A DNA stretch of 23,064 bases from Strigomonas culicis (GCA_000482145.1 AUXH01000294.1:1-23064); one strand, 5' to 3'. Counted from the first letter of the stretch, positions 1-8,480 are shown. Numbers and translations: made by a program. Notes: generated from the sequence alone by a model not told the origin.

Positions 1-58
<58 letters not shown>
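1..58. repeat. (CT)29 dinucleotide repeat at contig start
   Basis: A perfect CT repeat runs from the first base and is followed by a few TTC units just before the PHB1 stop codon. On the transcribed minus strand it reads (AG)n and begins within about ten bases downstream of the PHB1 stop, so it would fall in that gene's 3' UTR. Its position at the contig edge suggests that assembly stopped in it, so its true length is unknown. Confidence 0.95.
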
Positions 59-61
<3 letters not shown>

Positions 62-65
62 TCTT

Positions 66-875
66 CTACAAATTCTTCGTGTTCAAGAACATGTTCGCGC
101 TCCTTGGCAGGAAGGTGGTGTTCGCCATGCCGGCCAGGTCCTCCGCGACGTCGACGGCCGCCTCGATGCGGCGCAGCTCCAGCAGGCCGAGGCCGCTCTT
201 CGCGAAAGCGCCGGAGATGAGCCGCGCGGACTCCGCCTCGCCCTCCGCGCGCACCACGGCGGCCTGTCGCTTCTGCTCGTTCTCCTGCACCACATAGCGG
301 TAGCGCTCCGCCTCCTGCTGCGCGACCTGCTTCTTCTCCACCGCAGCCATGAAGTCCTGGCCGAACTGGATGTCGACGAGCGACAGATCCTCGATGAGCA
401 GCCCGAACTGGTTCACCTTTGTCTGCATGAGCTGATAGATGCGCGCGGAGACGACGTCGCGCTTCTGGATGAGCTCCTCCGCCTTGTACTCCGCGACCAC
501 CGCCTTGAGAATTTCGTTGCTCACGGAGGGAAGGATGCGCTCGTCGTAGTCGATGCCGAAGGTGCGGTACAGCTGCGGCAGGCGGTCCGCCATCGGGCGG
601 AACAGCACGCGCAGACGGATGTTCACCATCTGGAGATCCTTCGTGCCCGTCATCGTCTGCAGCGTACGCGGGCGGATGCGGGTGTTGAAGCGCATGATGT
701 CGTCCAAACCTAAGATGCGGCACTGCAGCCCCTCGCCGTACACGGAGTCCTTGAGGCCGTTGACCTTATTGTAGAGGATGCAGGCCTCGCCGGGGTACAC
801 GACAAAGCAGCAGCTGTACAGCCCGACACCAGCCGCCACGGTGCCCACGGCCAGCCTCTGCAGCAGCTTCGACAT
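66..875 (-). CDS. PHB1: Prohibitin 1 (PHB1), SPFH-domain inner-membrane protein
   Basis: The 269-residue protein is close to the roughly 272 residues of animal prohibitin 1. Prohibitins form PHB1/PHB2 rings in the mitochondrial inner membrane that scaffold and protect membrane proteins. A hydrophobic N-terminal segment (about residues 8-27) is the likely membrane anchor. The SPFH/PHB domain follows, with the family signatures TGTKDLQMVNIRLRVLFRP (about 76-94) and DYDERILPSVSNEILKAVVA (109-128). A coiled coil begins at VEKKQVAQQEAERYR (179-193). The C-terminal LLELRRIEAA and FLP stretches match PHB1 better than PHB2. ATG at 875 was chosen because a longer reading frame to 998 would add a low-complexity F/S/L-rich stretch translated from the polypyrimidine tract, and the predicted splice site at 916-917 removes it. 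The stop is TAG. It is the last gene of the visible unit. Confidence 0.93.
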   Translation of the reverse strand: MSKLLQRLAVGTVAAGVGLYSCCFVVYPGEACILYNKVNGLKDSVYGEGLQCRILGLDDIMRFNTRIRPRTLQTMTGTKDLQMVNIRLRVLFRPMADRLPQLYRTFGIDYDERILPSVSNEILKAVVAEYKAEELIQKRDVVSARIYQLMQTKVNQFGLLIEDLSLVDIQFGQDFMAAVEKKQVAQQEAERYRYVVQENEQKRQAAVVRAEGEAESARLISGAFAKSGLGLLELRRIEAAVDVAEDLAGMANTTFLPRSANMFLNTKNL

Positions 876-1428
876 GATGGAAAAAAAAAACACAAAAAGA
901 GCGAAAGTGCAAATACTAGGAGTGAGGAAGAAAGAAAGAGTGGAAAAGAGAAGGGTAAAGATATCCGAGTAAGCATAGAAAAGACTACTTGTGAGCATCG
1001 CTGATAGTCACATTTCAACCATGCACGCATGGTCCATGTAACACACAACAAAGGAGCCGCAATTCTTATGTGTTTTTTTTTGGTTTTATTTTATTTTAGT
1101 ATATAAACAAAAGTGTAAGTCAATTAAACGTCAATTTTCAATCTTATAAGAATTAGGATTGTTGTTATTAGAAGAACAGAATAGGTCATTGATTCCTTAA
1201 AATGCTGTTTTATTATTTATTTAATACTTTTTTATGCTTTCAATTGCAAAAGAGAAGGAAAAAAGAAAAGAACAGAGCTAACATCACTACAGTTTTAGAA
1301 TTGAGAAAGAAAAAAATAACAGTAAAGGAGAGAAAGAGAGAGAGAGAGAAAAAGAAAAGGAAGCCATCACAACCACTCTTCATGAAGCTATGATAGGGGA
1401 TGGCTATCCGTGTCTCTTTCAACCTATG
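876..1428. other. Intergenic spacer, eIF4G to PHB1
   Basis: This spacer holds the 3' UTR of the eIF4G gene and the 5' signals of PHB1. The part from about 1060 to 1300 is strongly AT-rich, with several T and A runs. Purine-rich DNA at 1250-1370, including a short AG repeat near 1338-1350, reads as pyrimidine-rich on the transcribed strand. Short frames here are low-complexity and unconvincing. No RNA gene was recognised. Confidence 0.7.
915..960 (-). promoter_or_regulatory. Predicted SL trans-splice acceptor for PHB1
   Basis: On the minus strand a pyrimidine-rich tract (960 to about 920) ends in CCTAG, with the AG at 917-916. This gives a 5' UTR of about 40 nt with no upstream ATG. A second short T-run lies between the AG and the start codon. 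The site is a motif-based prediction only. Confidence 0.7.
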
Positions 1429-3324
1429 CTAGAACTGCCCCAGTGCCTTCACTATATCCGCGTGAAAGGGCGTGCCGGTCAGCGCACAGAACTCGTCTAG
1501 GCACGCTTGCTCCACAAGCCCCATCGTGTGCATGGAGTGGAAGAGCGCGGCTAAGAGAGTGGGGAGTCCCGGCGCCGCATCCTTCTCCTCGCAGAGCGAC
1601 ACAATGACGGTGAGCACGAGCTGGATGCGCTCCTCCTCGGACGGGACCTCCGGCGGTGGCGGCACCTTCGCCCAGAACTTCATGAGCACCTCGGTCACGT
1701 CGTCTACGTCGGTGATCTTGTTGTACGCCATGCGCAGCACCGTCGCGGCGTCGTAGTACACGTCCGCGGTGACCTCCTCGCCGGCGGTGAGTCGCAGCAT
1801 CTGCATAAAGCGCTCCGAGTACTTGGGCACGTCCTCCAGCAGCCCATCCTCCACCGCCGCCGCGCACGCGCTCGCGAAGCCCTGCAGCACCTCCGAGTCC
1901 GTCAGGAAGAGCCCGACGACGAGGAAGCCGTAGGCCTCCCGCTGCGCGTTGCCGCGCGTCGTCACGCAGGCGCTCTTGATCACCTCGGCGGCCACCGCCA
2001 CCGCCAGACTCTCCGCGCTGTCGAACTCGCGGTCGACCGTGTCGAACTGCATCATCCACTCCGGGATGAAGTCGTTCACGCGGTGCTGCACCCACTCCTG
2101 CTGCATGGACAGCACGCGCAGCTCGAAGGGCACGAGCGGCGCGGCGTTCACCGGCGGCTTCGCCGGCGCCGCCGCAGCGGCCGCCTTCGCAGCCGACGTG
2201 GCCAGCGGCGCCTTCGCCGGCGCCGACGCGGTGGGCTTGCTGGACGCCACGTCGCGCCACGAGCGGCTGCCGGCCGGCGCGGCCGCCTCGGCAGCCTTCG
2301 CGGGCGCCTTCCCCGGGACGGCGCTCGCCTTCTTGGCGCGCTCACTGCGCGGGAGCGGCTTCACCGCCTTGGGCTTCGCGCCCCACTCGCACTTCCGCAG
2401 GTCGATCAGGTCCATAATCTTGAACCGGATGCGGCTGCTGTAGGGGCAGTCGGGGTTCTTCAGCAGGTTCTGCAGCAGCGTGAACTGCTCGTTCACGTCC
2501 GCCTTGCGCTGCGACTCGAACTTCTGTCCAATCGTCGTGAGCAGCTCCGTGAAGATCTCGATGTTCTCGCTCTCGGGGAACTTGCCGTGCTTCGCGTTGT
2601 CCAGCAGCACGTCCGTGATGTTCAGCACCGTCTTGTAGGTCAGCAGCTGCTGCAGGAAGAGCTCGCCGACGAAGCGCATGTTGGCTCGCTTGCGGCGCAT
2701 GAAGTTCGCGCGATCGTGCTCCACCAGGTCCTTCCGGTCCGCCTCGGGCAGGTCCTCCTCCGCGGCGTCCTTCTTCCGCGCGCTAGAGTCGAAGCGGAAC
2801 TCCTTGAACTCCCTCTGCGACACAATGACAATGGTGTCACGCAGCTCGGACTGCAGCATGCCGCTCGGCTTGGCGCCGCCCTCCTCCTTCGGCTTGGCCG
2901 GGTTCTTCGTGCTGACCTTCTTGCGGTCCTCGGCGAGGTCCGTCACCTCGTAGAGCGAGAGCTGGAAGCACAGCCGCGCGTAGAGCTTGCTGTTCTCCGG
3001 CTCGTCCAGCGCCTTGCGGAAGATCATGTGCACCACGTTCTCTAAGATCTCCTTCGTCTCGAACAGCTCCTTTGTGCACAGGTTGTCGATGATCAGATCC
3101 CAGTTGCGCTCGCTCAGCTTGTTGAGGCAGCTCTGAACACGGCGCTGGACCCACTCCTCCGTGGTCTGCGCGGTGCCCTTCGCCACCCACGCCTTATCCC
3201 CGCGCACCAGCTTCGTCTGCTGCAGCTTGCGGCGCCGCACCACCTCCTCCAGTGAGAAGCCCGGGTACGGCGGCTCGCGGTAGTTGTTGCGCACGCTCCG
3301 GATCGCCTCAATCGAGAACTGCAT
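1429..3324 (-). CDS. EIF4G3: Translation initiation factor eIF4G, probably EIF4G3
   Basis: This 631-residue scaffold of the cap-binding complex has a MIF4G domain at about 60-315, which in this family binds the eIF4A helicase. It opens with EEWVQRRVQSCLNKLSERNWD, the typical eIF4G start, and contains RANMRFVGELF (213-223). The short N-terminus has two candidate eIF4E-binding stretches: MQFSIEAIRSVR (1-12) and a Y-x4-L motif in YPGFSLEEV (20-28). An Ala/Pro/Lys-rich linker (about 316-397) leads to a helical C-terminal region (398-631) that may be MA3-like. Trypanosomatids have several eIF4G paralogues. Its size, very short pre-MIF4G region and position beside U1-70K and prohibitin favour EIF4G3, the partner of eIF4E4 and PABP1. 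The family assignment is firm; the paralogue number rests on remembered synteny. ATG 3324 was preferred because the upstream extension is translated polypyrimidine leader. The stop is TAG. Confidence 0.85.
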   Translation of the reverse strand: MQFSIEAIRSVRNNYREPPYPGFSLEEVVRRRKLQQTKLVRGDKAWVAKGTAQTTEEWVQRRVQSCLNKLSERNWDLIIDNLCTKELFETKEILENVVHMIFRKALDEPENSKLYARLCFQLSLYEVTDLAEDRKKVSTKNPAKPKEEGGAKPSGMLQSELRDTIVIVSQREFKEFRFDSSARKKDAAEEDLPEADRKDLVEHDRANFMRRKRANMRFVGELFLQQLLTYKTVLNITDVLLDNAKHGKFPESENIEIFTELLTTIGQKFESQRKADVNEQFTLLQNLLKNPDCPYSSRIRFKIMDLIDLRKCEWGAKPKAVKPLPRSERAKKASAVPGKAPAKAAEAAAPAGSRSWRDVASSKPTASAPAKAPLATSAAKAAAAAAPAKPPVNAAPLVPFELRVLSMQQEWVQHRVNDFIPEWMMQFDTVDREFDSAESLAVAVAAEVIKSACVTTRGNAQREAYGFLVVGLFLTDSEVLQGFASACAAAVEDGLLEDVPKYSERFMQMLRLTAGEEVTADVYYDAATVLRMAYNKITDVDDVTEVLMKFWAKVPPPPEVPSEEERIQLVLTVIVSLCEEKDAAPGLPTLLAALFHSMHTMGLVEQACLDEFCALTGTPFHADIVKALGQF

Positions 3325-3425
3325 AGGAACACGTTTGTATGGGTGTGTGGGAAGAAAGAAAAAAAAGAAAAGGAAAGAAAAGAAATAAATACTATTATGC
3401 GTTTGGAACAGCAAAAACGTTCGCA

Positions 3426-3475
3426 CTGAAAAGAAAAGGAAGAAAGGGACGGTGAGAGAGAGTAGAGTGATGAAA
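3426..3475 (-). promoter_or_regulatory. Predicted SL trans-splice acceptor for eIF4G
   Basis: On the minus strand a long pyrimidine tract ends in TTTTCAG, with the AG at 3427-3426. This gives a 5' UTR of about 101 nt without an upstream ATG. A second, equally strong pyrimidine tract lies at about 3345-3388, but no AG separates it from the start codon. The site is predicted from sequence only. Confidence 0.7.
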
Positions 3476-3593
3476 CGCATTCTGTGAAGGGTAGAGCAAA
3501 CAGAGAAAAAGAAAAAACTGCAGAGTTCTTACGAACACAATCCTCATAGGTTTATCACTTGTAGGGATAACGCGCCTATCATACTAACGCCAA

Positions 3594-4370
3594 TCAGCTG
3601 AGTAGTGCATCCAAAAAGTCCTCTTCACTTTGGGCCTTGATGCCCGCCACGGTCTGTCTATGCGCGCCAACCGCCGTCGGGGCGGCCTCGCCACCCGGCG
3701 GCGCCTCCGGCCCCCCGTACGTGCGCGCGGCCGCCATGCGGGCCGGAACGAAGTCCGCCTCCCGCCCGCGCTCGCGGTCGATCGTAATCACGTACCCGCG
3801 CAGCCGCTTCTGACCGCTGAAGGAGATCGCCTTCCGCGCCTCCGCGACGAGGCCGAACTCCACGAAGGCGTAGCGGCGGCTTTTCCCTGTCTTGCGGTCC
3901 CGCACGATGCGCGCGTACGTGACGCGGCCGAACTGATCCGCGAACCCGCGGAGGTCCTGCTCCATCGTGGCGGGGTGGAGGTTCGCCATGAGCACCGTGC
4001 GCGGCGCGTGGGTGCGGATGTTGCCGTCGCTGAACGGGTCGCGCGCGCTGCGCTCCCGCTGCATCTGCCGCACCCACGCCGCGCGTCGCTCGTCCAGCTC
4101 CGCCAGCTCGCACGGCGGCGGCGGCGATGGGGGCTTCTCCGCTGCGCGCTCCCGCTTCCGCTCCGCCGCGACGATCGCCTTTGCCTGCGTGAAGACGCGG
4201 TGGAGCGGAAGCCCGCCCTTCGGTCTGTCCTGCTGCCAGCGGTGCCGCTCGCCGGCGCAGGGCGGCGGTGGCCGCGGCCGGAAGAAGTGACGCTTCCACT
4301 CCGCGTGCTGCCGCCGCCGCTCCTCCAGCGCTTCCAGCCTCGCCGCGCGCGCGTCCGGTGGCTCCTCCAT
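3594..4370 (-). CDS. U1-70K: U1 snRNP 70 kDa protein homologue (U1-70K)
   Basis: The protein has 258 residues and one RRM. In U1 snRNP this protein binds stem-loop I of U1 snRNA in the nucleus; in trypanosomatids, which have very few cis-introns, it serves the cis-spliceosome. A charged, Pro/Arg-rich N-terminal region (1-110) is followed by the RRM at about 122-200. RNP2 is VLMANL (126-131) and RNP1 is RRYAFVEF (165-172). The sequence after the RRM, TIDRERGREADFVPARM (about 196-212), matches the characteristic U1-70K segment just after its RRM (DVERGR...W.PRR). The long Arg/Glu/Asp tail of animal U1-70K is missing; a short tail ends in DFLDALLS. The upstream in-frame extension begins with GTG, not ATG, so ATG 4370 is the start. 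The stop is TGA. Another RRM protein is possible, but the flanking match makes U1-70K likely. Confidence 0.85.
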   Translation of the reverse strand: MEEPPDARAARLEALEERRRQHAEWKRHFFRPRPPPPCAGERHRWQQDRPKGGLPLHRVFTQAKAIVAAERKRERAAEKPPSPPPPCELAELDERRAAWVRQMQRERSARDPFSDGNIRTHAPRTVLMANLHPATMEQDLRGFADQFGRVTYARIVRDRKTGKSRRYAFVEFGLVAEARKAISFSGQKRLRGYVITIDRERGREADFVPARMAAARTYGGPEAPPGGEAAPTAVGAHRQTVAGIKAQSEEDFLDALLS

Positions 4371-5139
4371 GGCACAAGCCGCGGCTGCACAAGGTACTAG
4401 GGGGTTTGGTAGGTAAATGCGAGAGGGCACGGCGATGGCGTGCTATGCCTCCAGCGGTTTTTGTGTCCTGTTGTTAGAGTAAGGAGACGCTTTTTGTGTG
4501 GGGACAACAACAAAACAAGAAAAAAAAAGGAGAGGAGAGAAGAACCATGATAAGGAACACAAGCTGTGTTGTTGAGCATAGACGATCATCCATAACACAA
4601 AAGTGAACAGATTGGGAAGAAAAAGAAAAAAAGAGAGAAAGAGAGAACATATTCTGTATTAGTAGGATTTTCGAAAGGAGAAAAAATGGGAGCAATATCG
4701 ACGATATTTTTTTTTTCAGTTTGCAGTATGAACAAATGTCTACTCTAAGGGTGAGAAAAAAAAGAGGGGAAAAAAAAGTGGAGTCATCAAGTTAGAGCGT
4801 TTGCAGGGTTCTTATTCTTACGATCTACAACACACAACATAGCCATTAAACTTCAACATTCGTCGACAGTCATCTGAACGGATCTCTAAAAAAAAAAAAA
4901 TGTCTCCTCTATCTTTTTGAGCGAGGAAGCAAAACAAGTCAACAAAGAAGGAAAACAACAATGATGATGACAATGCCAACGAATGAGGAAGAGAAGAACG
5001 AGCACCGGCTTCCACATCACCAGACGAGAAGACACACACACAAAAAGGAATGAATAGTAAAGTGCACGTGTGTGTCCATTTTTTTTTCTCTCGCCGTAGC
5101 GGAAAGGCAACCACGTGCATGGCGTGGGTGCGGTCATGC
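4371..5139. other. Intergenic spacer, kinesin to U1-70K (longest in window)
   Basis: At 769 bp this is the longest spacer. It has many A-rich and purine-rich runs on the plus strand (4510-4550, 4615-4690, 4750-4790, 4885-4960), which read as several separate pyrimidine tracts on the transcribed strand. Overlapping short frames are low-complexity. I see no conserved protein, tRNA or snoRNA box pair that I can support. Confidence 0.65.
4490..4548 (-). promoter_or_regulatory. Predicted SL trans-splice acceptor for U1-70K
   Basis: On the minus strand a CT-rich and T-rich tract (about 4548-4500) is followed by ACAAAAAG, with the AG at 4491-4490. A second AG, in AACAACAG, lies at 4469-4468. The 5' UTR would be about 119 or 97 nt, with no ATG before the chosen start. 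Which AG is used cannot be told from sequence. Confidence 0.55.
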
Positions 5140-8100
5140 CTACTGCACAGGCACCACCACCGCATCCTCCTGGATATCCTCCGTCGCGCCCGCCGTGCCG
5201 GTCGAGGAGCGCTGCGAGCTGTCCCGGCACGAGGCCGCGCCGCCGTGTGCCACGTAGCAGTACAGCTTGGGCAGTGGGTTGGCCACCTGACCGGCGGCGC
5301 TGAAGTGCAGCCACAGCGCGCTCGCGCGGAAGATGTCGAGGTCGGTCACGCGCCGCAGCTCGCCGGGGGTGACGGAGAGCACCGCCTTCCGCTTCTCCGC
5401 GCAGCGGCGCTGTAGCTGTGCCTTCGCCTCGGCGAAGGTCGCGGCCGGAATGTACCACTGGCGGCACAGCGCCGCCTCGGCCGCCGACATGCCAGCGACC
5501 GGCGCCGTCAGGTGGTCGAGGCCGCTGTCCGCCTCCGGCGCCGTCGAGCGCGCGTCGCTGAAGGCCGGCGCGCAGCCGCTGAGATGCGCCAGCCCCATCA
5601 CCCAGCTCTCCAGCTCACCGACGGAGTCGCAGATGACGTCCACGTACTGGCACTCGCGCTTCGAGCGGTACAGCACGCTGAAGGAGCGGAAGAAGGTCGC
5701 CGCGCCGGCCTCGCGGCAGGCGGTGAATGCGGGGCTGCTCTGTCCGAGGACAAGGTGCGTCACACGCGCGAGCTCGACGTGGCCGCCGCCGGCGGTCAGC
5801 CCGACTGCCTGGCGGCCCTCCGCGCCGTCCCAGCACAGGCGGTACGTCACGGACCCGTCGCGGTGCACCTTCCGCTGTACGTAGAAGAGGCGCCGGCGCG
5901 CGCGGCCGTCGCGGCCGACGGACGTCACCGTGGCGCCCATGTCGAGGTAGGCGCGGACGCGGTCCAGCAGCTCGTCGTCGTCGAAGTCGGAGTAGCGCTG
6001 CCTCCGGCCCGGCGCGTTCGCGTCCCTCAGCCGCTCCTCCTGCTCGCCTCGCATCCGCTGCTGGGTCCAGTACTTGCGGTGGGACAGGTTCACCGGCAGG
6101 TTCTCGAGGCCGCCCATGTGACTCGGGGCCGGCTGCGCGCGCGCCACGACGCGCTTCAGCGACGCGGCGACGGCGTTGCCCGCCATGGCCCACACCGCGT
6201 GCCGCAGCCACTCCTCCACCGTTGCGTCGCGCCTCCGGTGGGTCCTCCGCACCTTGCGGCCGGCCATCGCCTGCTCCATCTTGCGGTGGCTCCGCCACAG
6301 GCCGACGAGCTGCTGCCGCAGCCGCGCCACCTCGAGCAGTGCCGGCGCCCACGCGCGGAGCCGCTCCCACTCCGCGTCCTGCGCCGGCTGCGCCTGCGTC
6401 AGCGCCGCGGTGCGGCGCTGCATCTCCTGCAGCGCGGGGTCGCGCGCGTGGTCGCTTTGCAGCGCCAGCACCGCCGCGGCGGTCTGCGCCTCCGCCGCGG
6501 CGATCGCCTGCCGCCGCGCCAGCGCGCACGCCGTTGCGGCCGCCGCCGCCTCGCGCTGTGCGGTGGCGGCCCGCAGCGCCTGCTGCGCGGCGGCCAGCGC
6601 AGCCGACTGCGCGGCCGCCTCCTGCTCCGCCGGCGGGCGCGCGGCCTCCGCCGCCTCGGTGAGGCGCTTGATCTCGCGCCGCACGCCGGCGCGCTCTTGG
6701 ATGTAGTCCTCCAGGTACTCCTGCACCAGCACGGTGTGCTGCTCGTCCAAGAAGCGCTGGTGGCGCGCCTCGGGCGGGTCCGCGGCAGCCGCCGCCTTCA
6801 CGCGCTGCGCCAGGAGGCGGAGGTTCGCCGCCTTCGCGTCGCTCGCCGCGGGGGTGGTCCGTCCGTCGAGGCGCAGCAGCGGGTTATCCGCCGCGCCGAA
6901 GAGCCGCGCGCTGGCGAGAAGTACATGGTGGTCGGGCGCCTCCAGCTCCGCGCCGCAGAGGCGGTGCTCCGCGGCAAGCGTGTCAAAGGCGCGCAGCGCG
7001 GCGAGGTACGCCACCTCCGCCCGCGCCTGCCCGGGGTCGGCCGCCACGTCCGCCGTCTTGATCACCTTCACCTTGTCCGCAAAGTAGAGCGACGAGAGCG
7101 TCTCGTCCACCGTCAGGATGGTCGGGCTGACGTTGACGATGAGGGCGATGCGCGCGCCGGGCGACGCGAAGGCGTCGCGCAGCACGAGTGTCAGCTTGCT
7201 GTCGCGGTAGGGGATGTACTTGGCGTTCTCGTACAAGCTGTGCACCACGTTGCCGAGCGACGTCAGCGACGCGTTGATCTTCCGCAGCTGCTCGAAGCCC
7301 TCGCCCTTCACGGACGCGTGCTTGGCCTTCTCGCTGCCGGCTAGGTCGGCGACCGTCAGCTTGCTGTACATCACCGGCGACGCCGCGGTTCCCATCAGGG
7401 CGTTGGCCGCCGCGGCGAAGGCCCCCGTCTTCTTCACCTCCTTCTGCGCCGTGCCGGGCGAGAGCCCGTCGACGACGAACGCGTCGCGCAGGGCGACGCA
7501 GGCCTCCACCGTCAGCGGCGGGGCCGACGCCGGCTGCTGAAACACCTCCAGCGTGAAGATGGCGTGCGAACGGGAGGAGGTGTCGTTCGCGCTCGTCGCG
7601 CGCTGCACCCGCCGCGACACCGCGCGCTGGTACACGGTGTACGCGTCCTGCAGACTCTCCAGCGGCACGACGGTCAGGTTCGGGAAGCGCACCACCTCCT
7701 TCACCACGGACACCTGGATCGGCCGCGCGCAGGTGCCCTCAGGGTACAGCAGGTCGCGGATCTCGTCGAGGTAGATCTCGACGGCGGAGATGCCGACCAC
7801 GACGCGCTTCTCCGCTGCGACGCGCGCCGCGTAGTGCAGCACATCCTCGACCGCGCGCAGCAAGATGCCGGTGTCGCGCGTCACCATCTCCTTGCTGAGC
7901 GGGTTGCGCTCCATCCCGCCCAGCACGGTGTACGTCTTGCCGCTGCCGGTCTGGCCGTATGTGAGCAGCGTCGCGTTAGTGCCCTGCAGCACCGCGTCGA
8001 CCGCATCCACCGCGGCCGCCTCGTACAGGTCCTCCTGCGGCGTGTCCGTGTCAAAAATGTGGTCGTAGCTGAAGTAGAAGCAGCGGCTGTCTTTGGTCGA

Positions 8101-8253
8101 CTTGCCGTCCCAGAGCCGCAGCGTGCCGTCCGACAGCGCCGTGCACGCCATCTGTTCGTAGCGCTCCGTGCTCTGGAGCGTGTTCACCGCGGCGTCCAGC
8201 TTGGGCCGCACGCGCACCGACACCGTCACGTTCGATTCGTCACCCAGCGGCAT
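5140..8253 (-). CDS. Kinesin with N-terminal motor and C-terminal PH domain
   Basis: This 1037-residue microtubule motor has its motor domain at about 8-400. The P-loop is GQTGSGKT (100-107), switch I is NDTSSRSH (223-230) and switch II is DLAGSE (303-308). The microtubule-binding helix region is YRDSKLTLVLRD (349-360). All nucleotide-binding motifs are intact, so it should be an active ATPase. About 68 residues separate SSRSH from VADLAG, against about 24 in conventional kinesin heavy chain, so this loop carries an insertion of over 40 residues. An Ala/Arg/Glu-rich region with coiled-coil character follows (about 480-680). A PH domain of the phospholipase C type lies at about 773-894, ending in ELESWVMGLAHL, and suggests membrane or phosphoinositide cargo binding. 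The last 143 residues are not recognised. The start is ATG 8253 and the stop TAG. I do not assign a kinesin subfamily. Confidence 0.95.
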   Translation of the reverse strand: MPLGDESNVTVSVRVRPKLDAAVNTLQSTERYEQMACTALSDGTLRLWDGKSTKDSRCFYFSYDHIFDTDTPQEDLYEAAAVDAVDAVLQGTNATLLTYGQTGSGKTYTVLGGMERNPLSKEMVTRDTGILLRAVEDVLHYAARVAAEKRVVVGISAVEIYLDEIRDLLYPEGTCARPIQVSVVKEVVRFPNLTVVPLESLQDAYTVYQRAVSRRVQRATSANDTSSRSHAIFTLEVFQQPASAPPLTVEACVALRDAFVVDGLSPGTAQKEVKKTGAFAAAANALMGTAASPVMYSKLTVADLAGSEKAKHASVKGEGFEQLRKINASLTSLGNVVHSLYENAKYIPYRDSKLTLVLRDAFASPGARIALIVNVSPTILTVDETLSSLYFADKVKVIKTADVAADPGQARAEVAYLAALRAFDTLAAEHRLCGAELEAPDHHVLLASARLFGAADNPLLRLDGRTTPAASDAKAANLRLLAQRVKAAAAADPPEARHQRFLDEQHTVLVQEYLEDYIQERAGVRREIKRLTEAAEAARPPAEQEAAAQSAALAAAQQALRAATAQREAAAAATACALARRQAIAAAEAQTAAAVLALQSDHARDPALQEMQRRTAALTQAQPAQDAEWERLRAWAPALLEVARLRQQLVGLWRSHRKMEQAMAGRKVRRTHRRRDATVEEWLRHAVWAMAGNAVAASLKRVVARAQPAPSHMGGLENLPVNLSHRKYWTQQRMRGEQEERLRDANAPGRRQRYSDFDDDELLDRVRAYLDMGATVTSVGRDGRARRRLFYVQRKVHRDGSVTYRLCWDGAEGRQAVGLTAGGGHVELARVTHLVLGQSSPAFTACREAGAATFFRSFSVLYRSKRECQYVDVICDSVGELESWVMGLAHLSGCAPAFSDARSTAPEADSGLDHLTAPVAGMSAAEAALCRQWYIPAATFAEAKAQLQRRCAEKRKAVLSVTPGELRRVTDLDIFRASALWLHFSAAGQVANPLPKLYCYVAHGGAASCRDSSQRSSTGTAGATEDIQEDAVVVPVQ

Positions 8254-8395
8254 GGTGGTAATGAGGAAACAATGGAAGGGGGAAAGAAAAGAAAAAAGGA
8301 AAAGAAAAAGTATAATGTCTCAACGAAAGTGTGTATAAGTACGAAAACAAAATTACCGCGTTGAAAAGGATATGCTACCTGTATAAGGTTTTGCG

Positions 8396-8444
8396 CTTGC
8401 CGTGAAGAGAAAAGAGAGAACAGAAAAAAAAAAGAATGAAGGAT

Positions 8445-8480
<36 letters not shown>
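8396..8480 (-). promoter_or_regulatory. Predicted SL trans-splice acceptor region for the kinesin
   Basis: On the minus strand a very long pyrimidine tract, including (CT)15, precedes CGGCAAG with the AG at 8397-8396. The 5' UTR would be about 142 nt. A second pyrimidine tract at about 8262-8310 has no AG between it and the ATG. The exact acceptor is uncertain, since further AGs follow nearby. Confidence 0.55.
8451..8480. repeat. (AG)15 dinucleotide repeat
   Basis: A perfect AG repeat on the plus strand reads (CT)15 on the transcribed strand. It forms part of the pyrimidine tract upstream of the kinesin gene and is the likely splice-acceptor enhancer there. Being a simple repeat, its length may vary between isolates. 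Confidence 0.95.

Noticed and set aside
66..875. Assignment as PHB2 instead of PHB1
   Set aside because: The LLELRRIEAA and C-terminal FLP segments, and the length, follow PHB1.
876..998. N-terminal extension of PHB1
   Set aside because: It encodes an F/S/L-rich stretch from the polypyrimidine tract and lies across the predicted splice acceptor.
1202..1422. Short frames on both strands around 1202-1422
   Set aside because: Lys/Arg/Glu-rich or Phe/Leu-rich translation of purine tracts in a UTR; no homology signal.
5512..7344. Long plus-strand open frame of 610 codons
   Set aside because: It is antisense to the kinesin; the Arg/Leu/Val/Ala-rich product has no domain and arises from the GC-rich third positions of the real gene.
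8451..8480. (AG)15 as a CRISPR or tandem-repeat array
   Set aside because: It is a plain dinucleotide repeat without spacers and is explained as a splice-signal pyrimidine tract.
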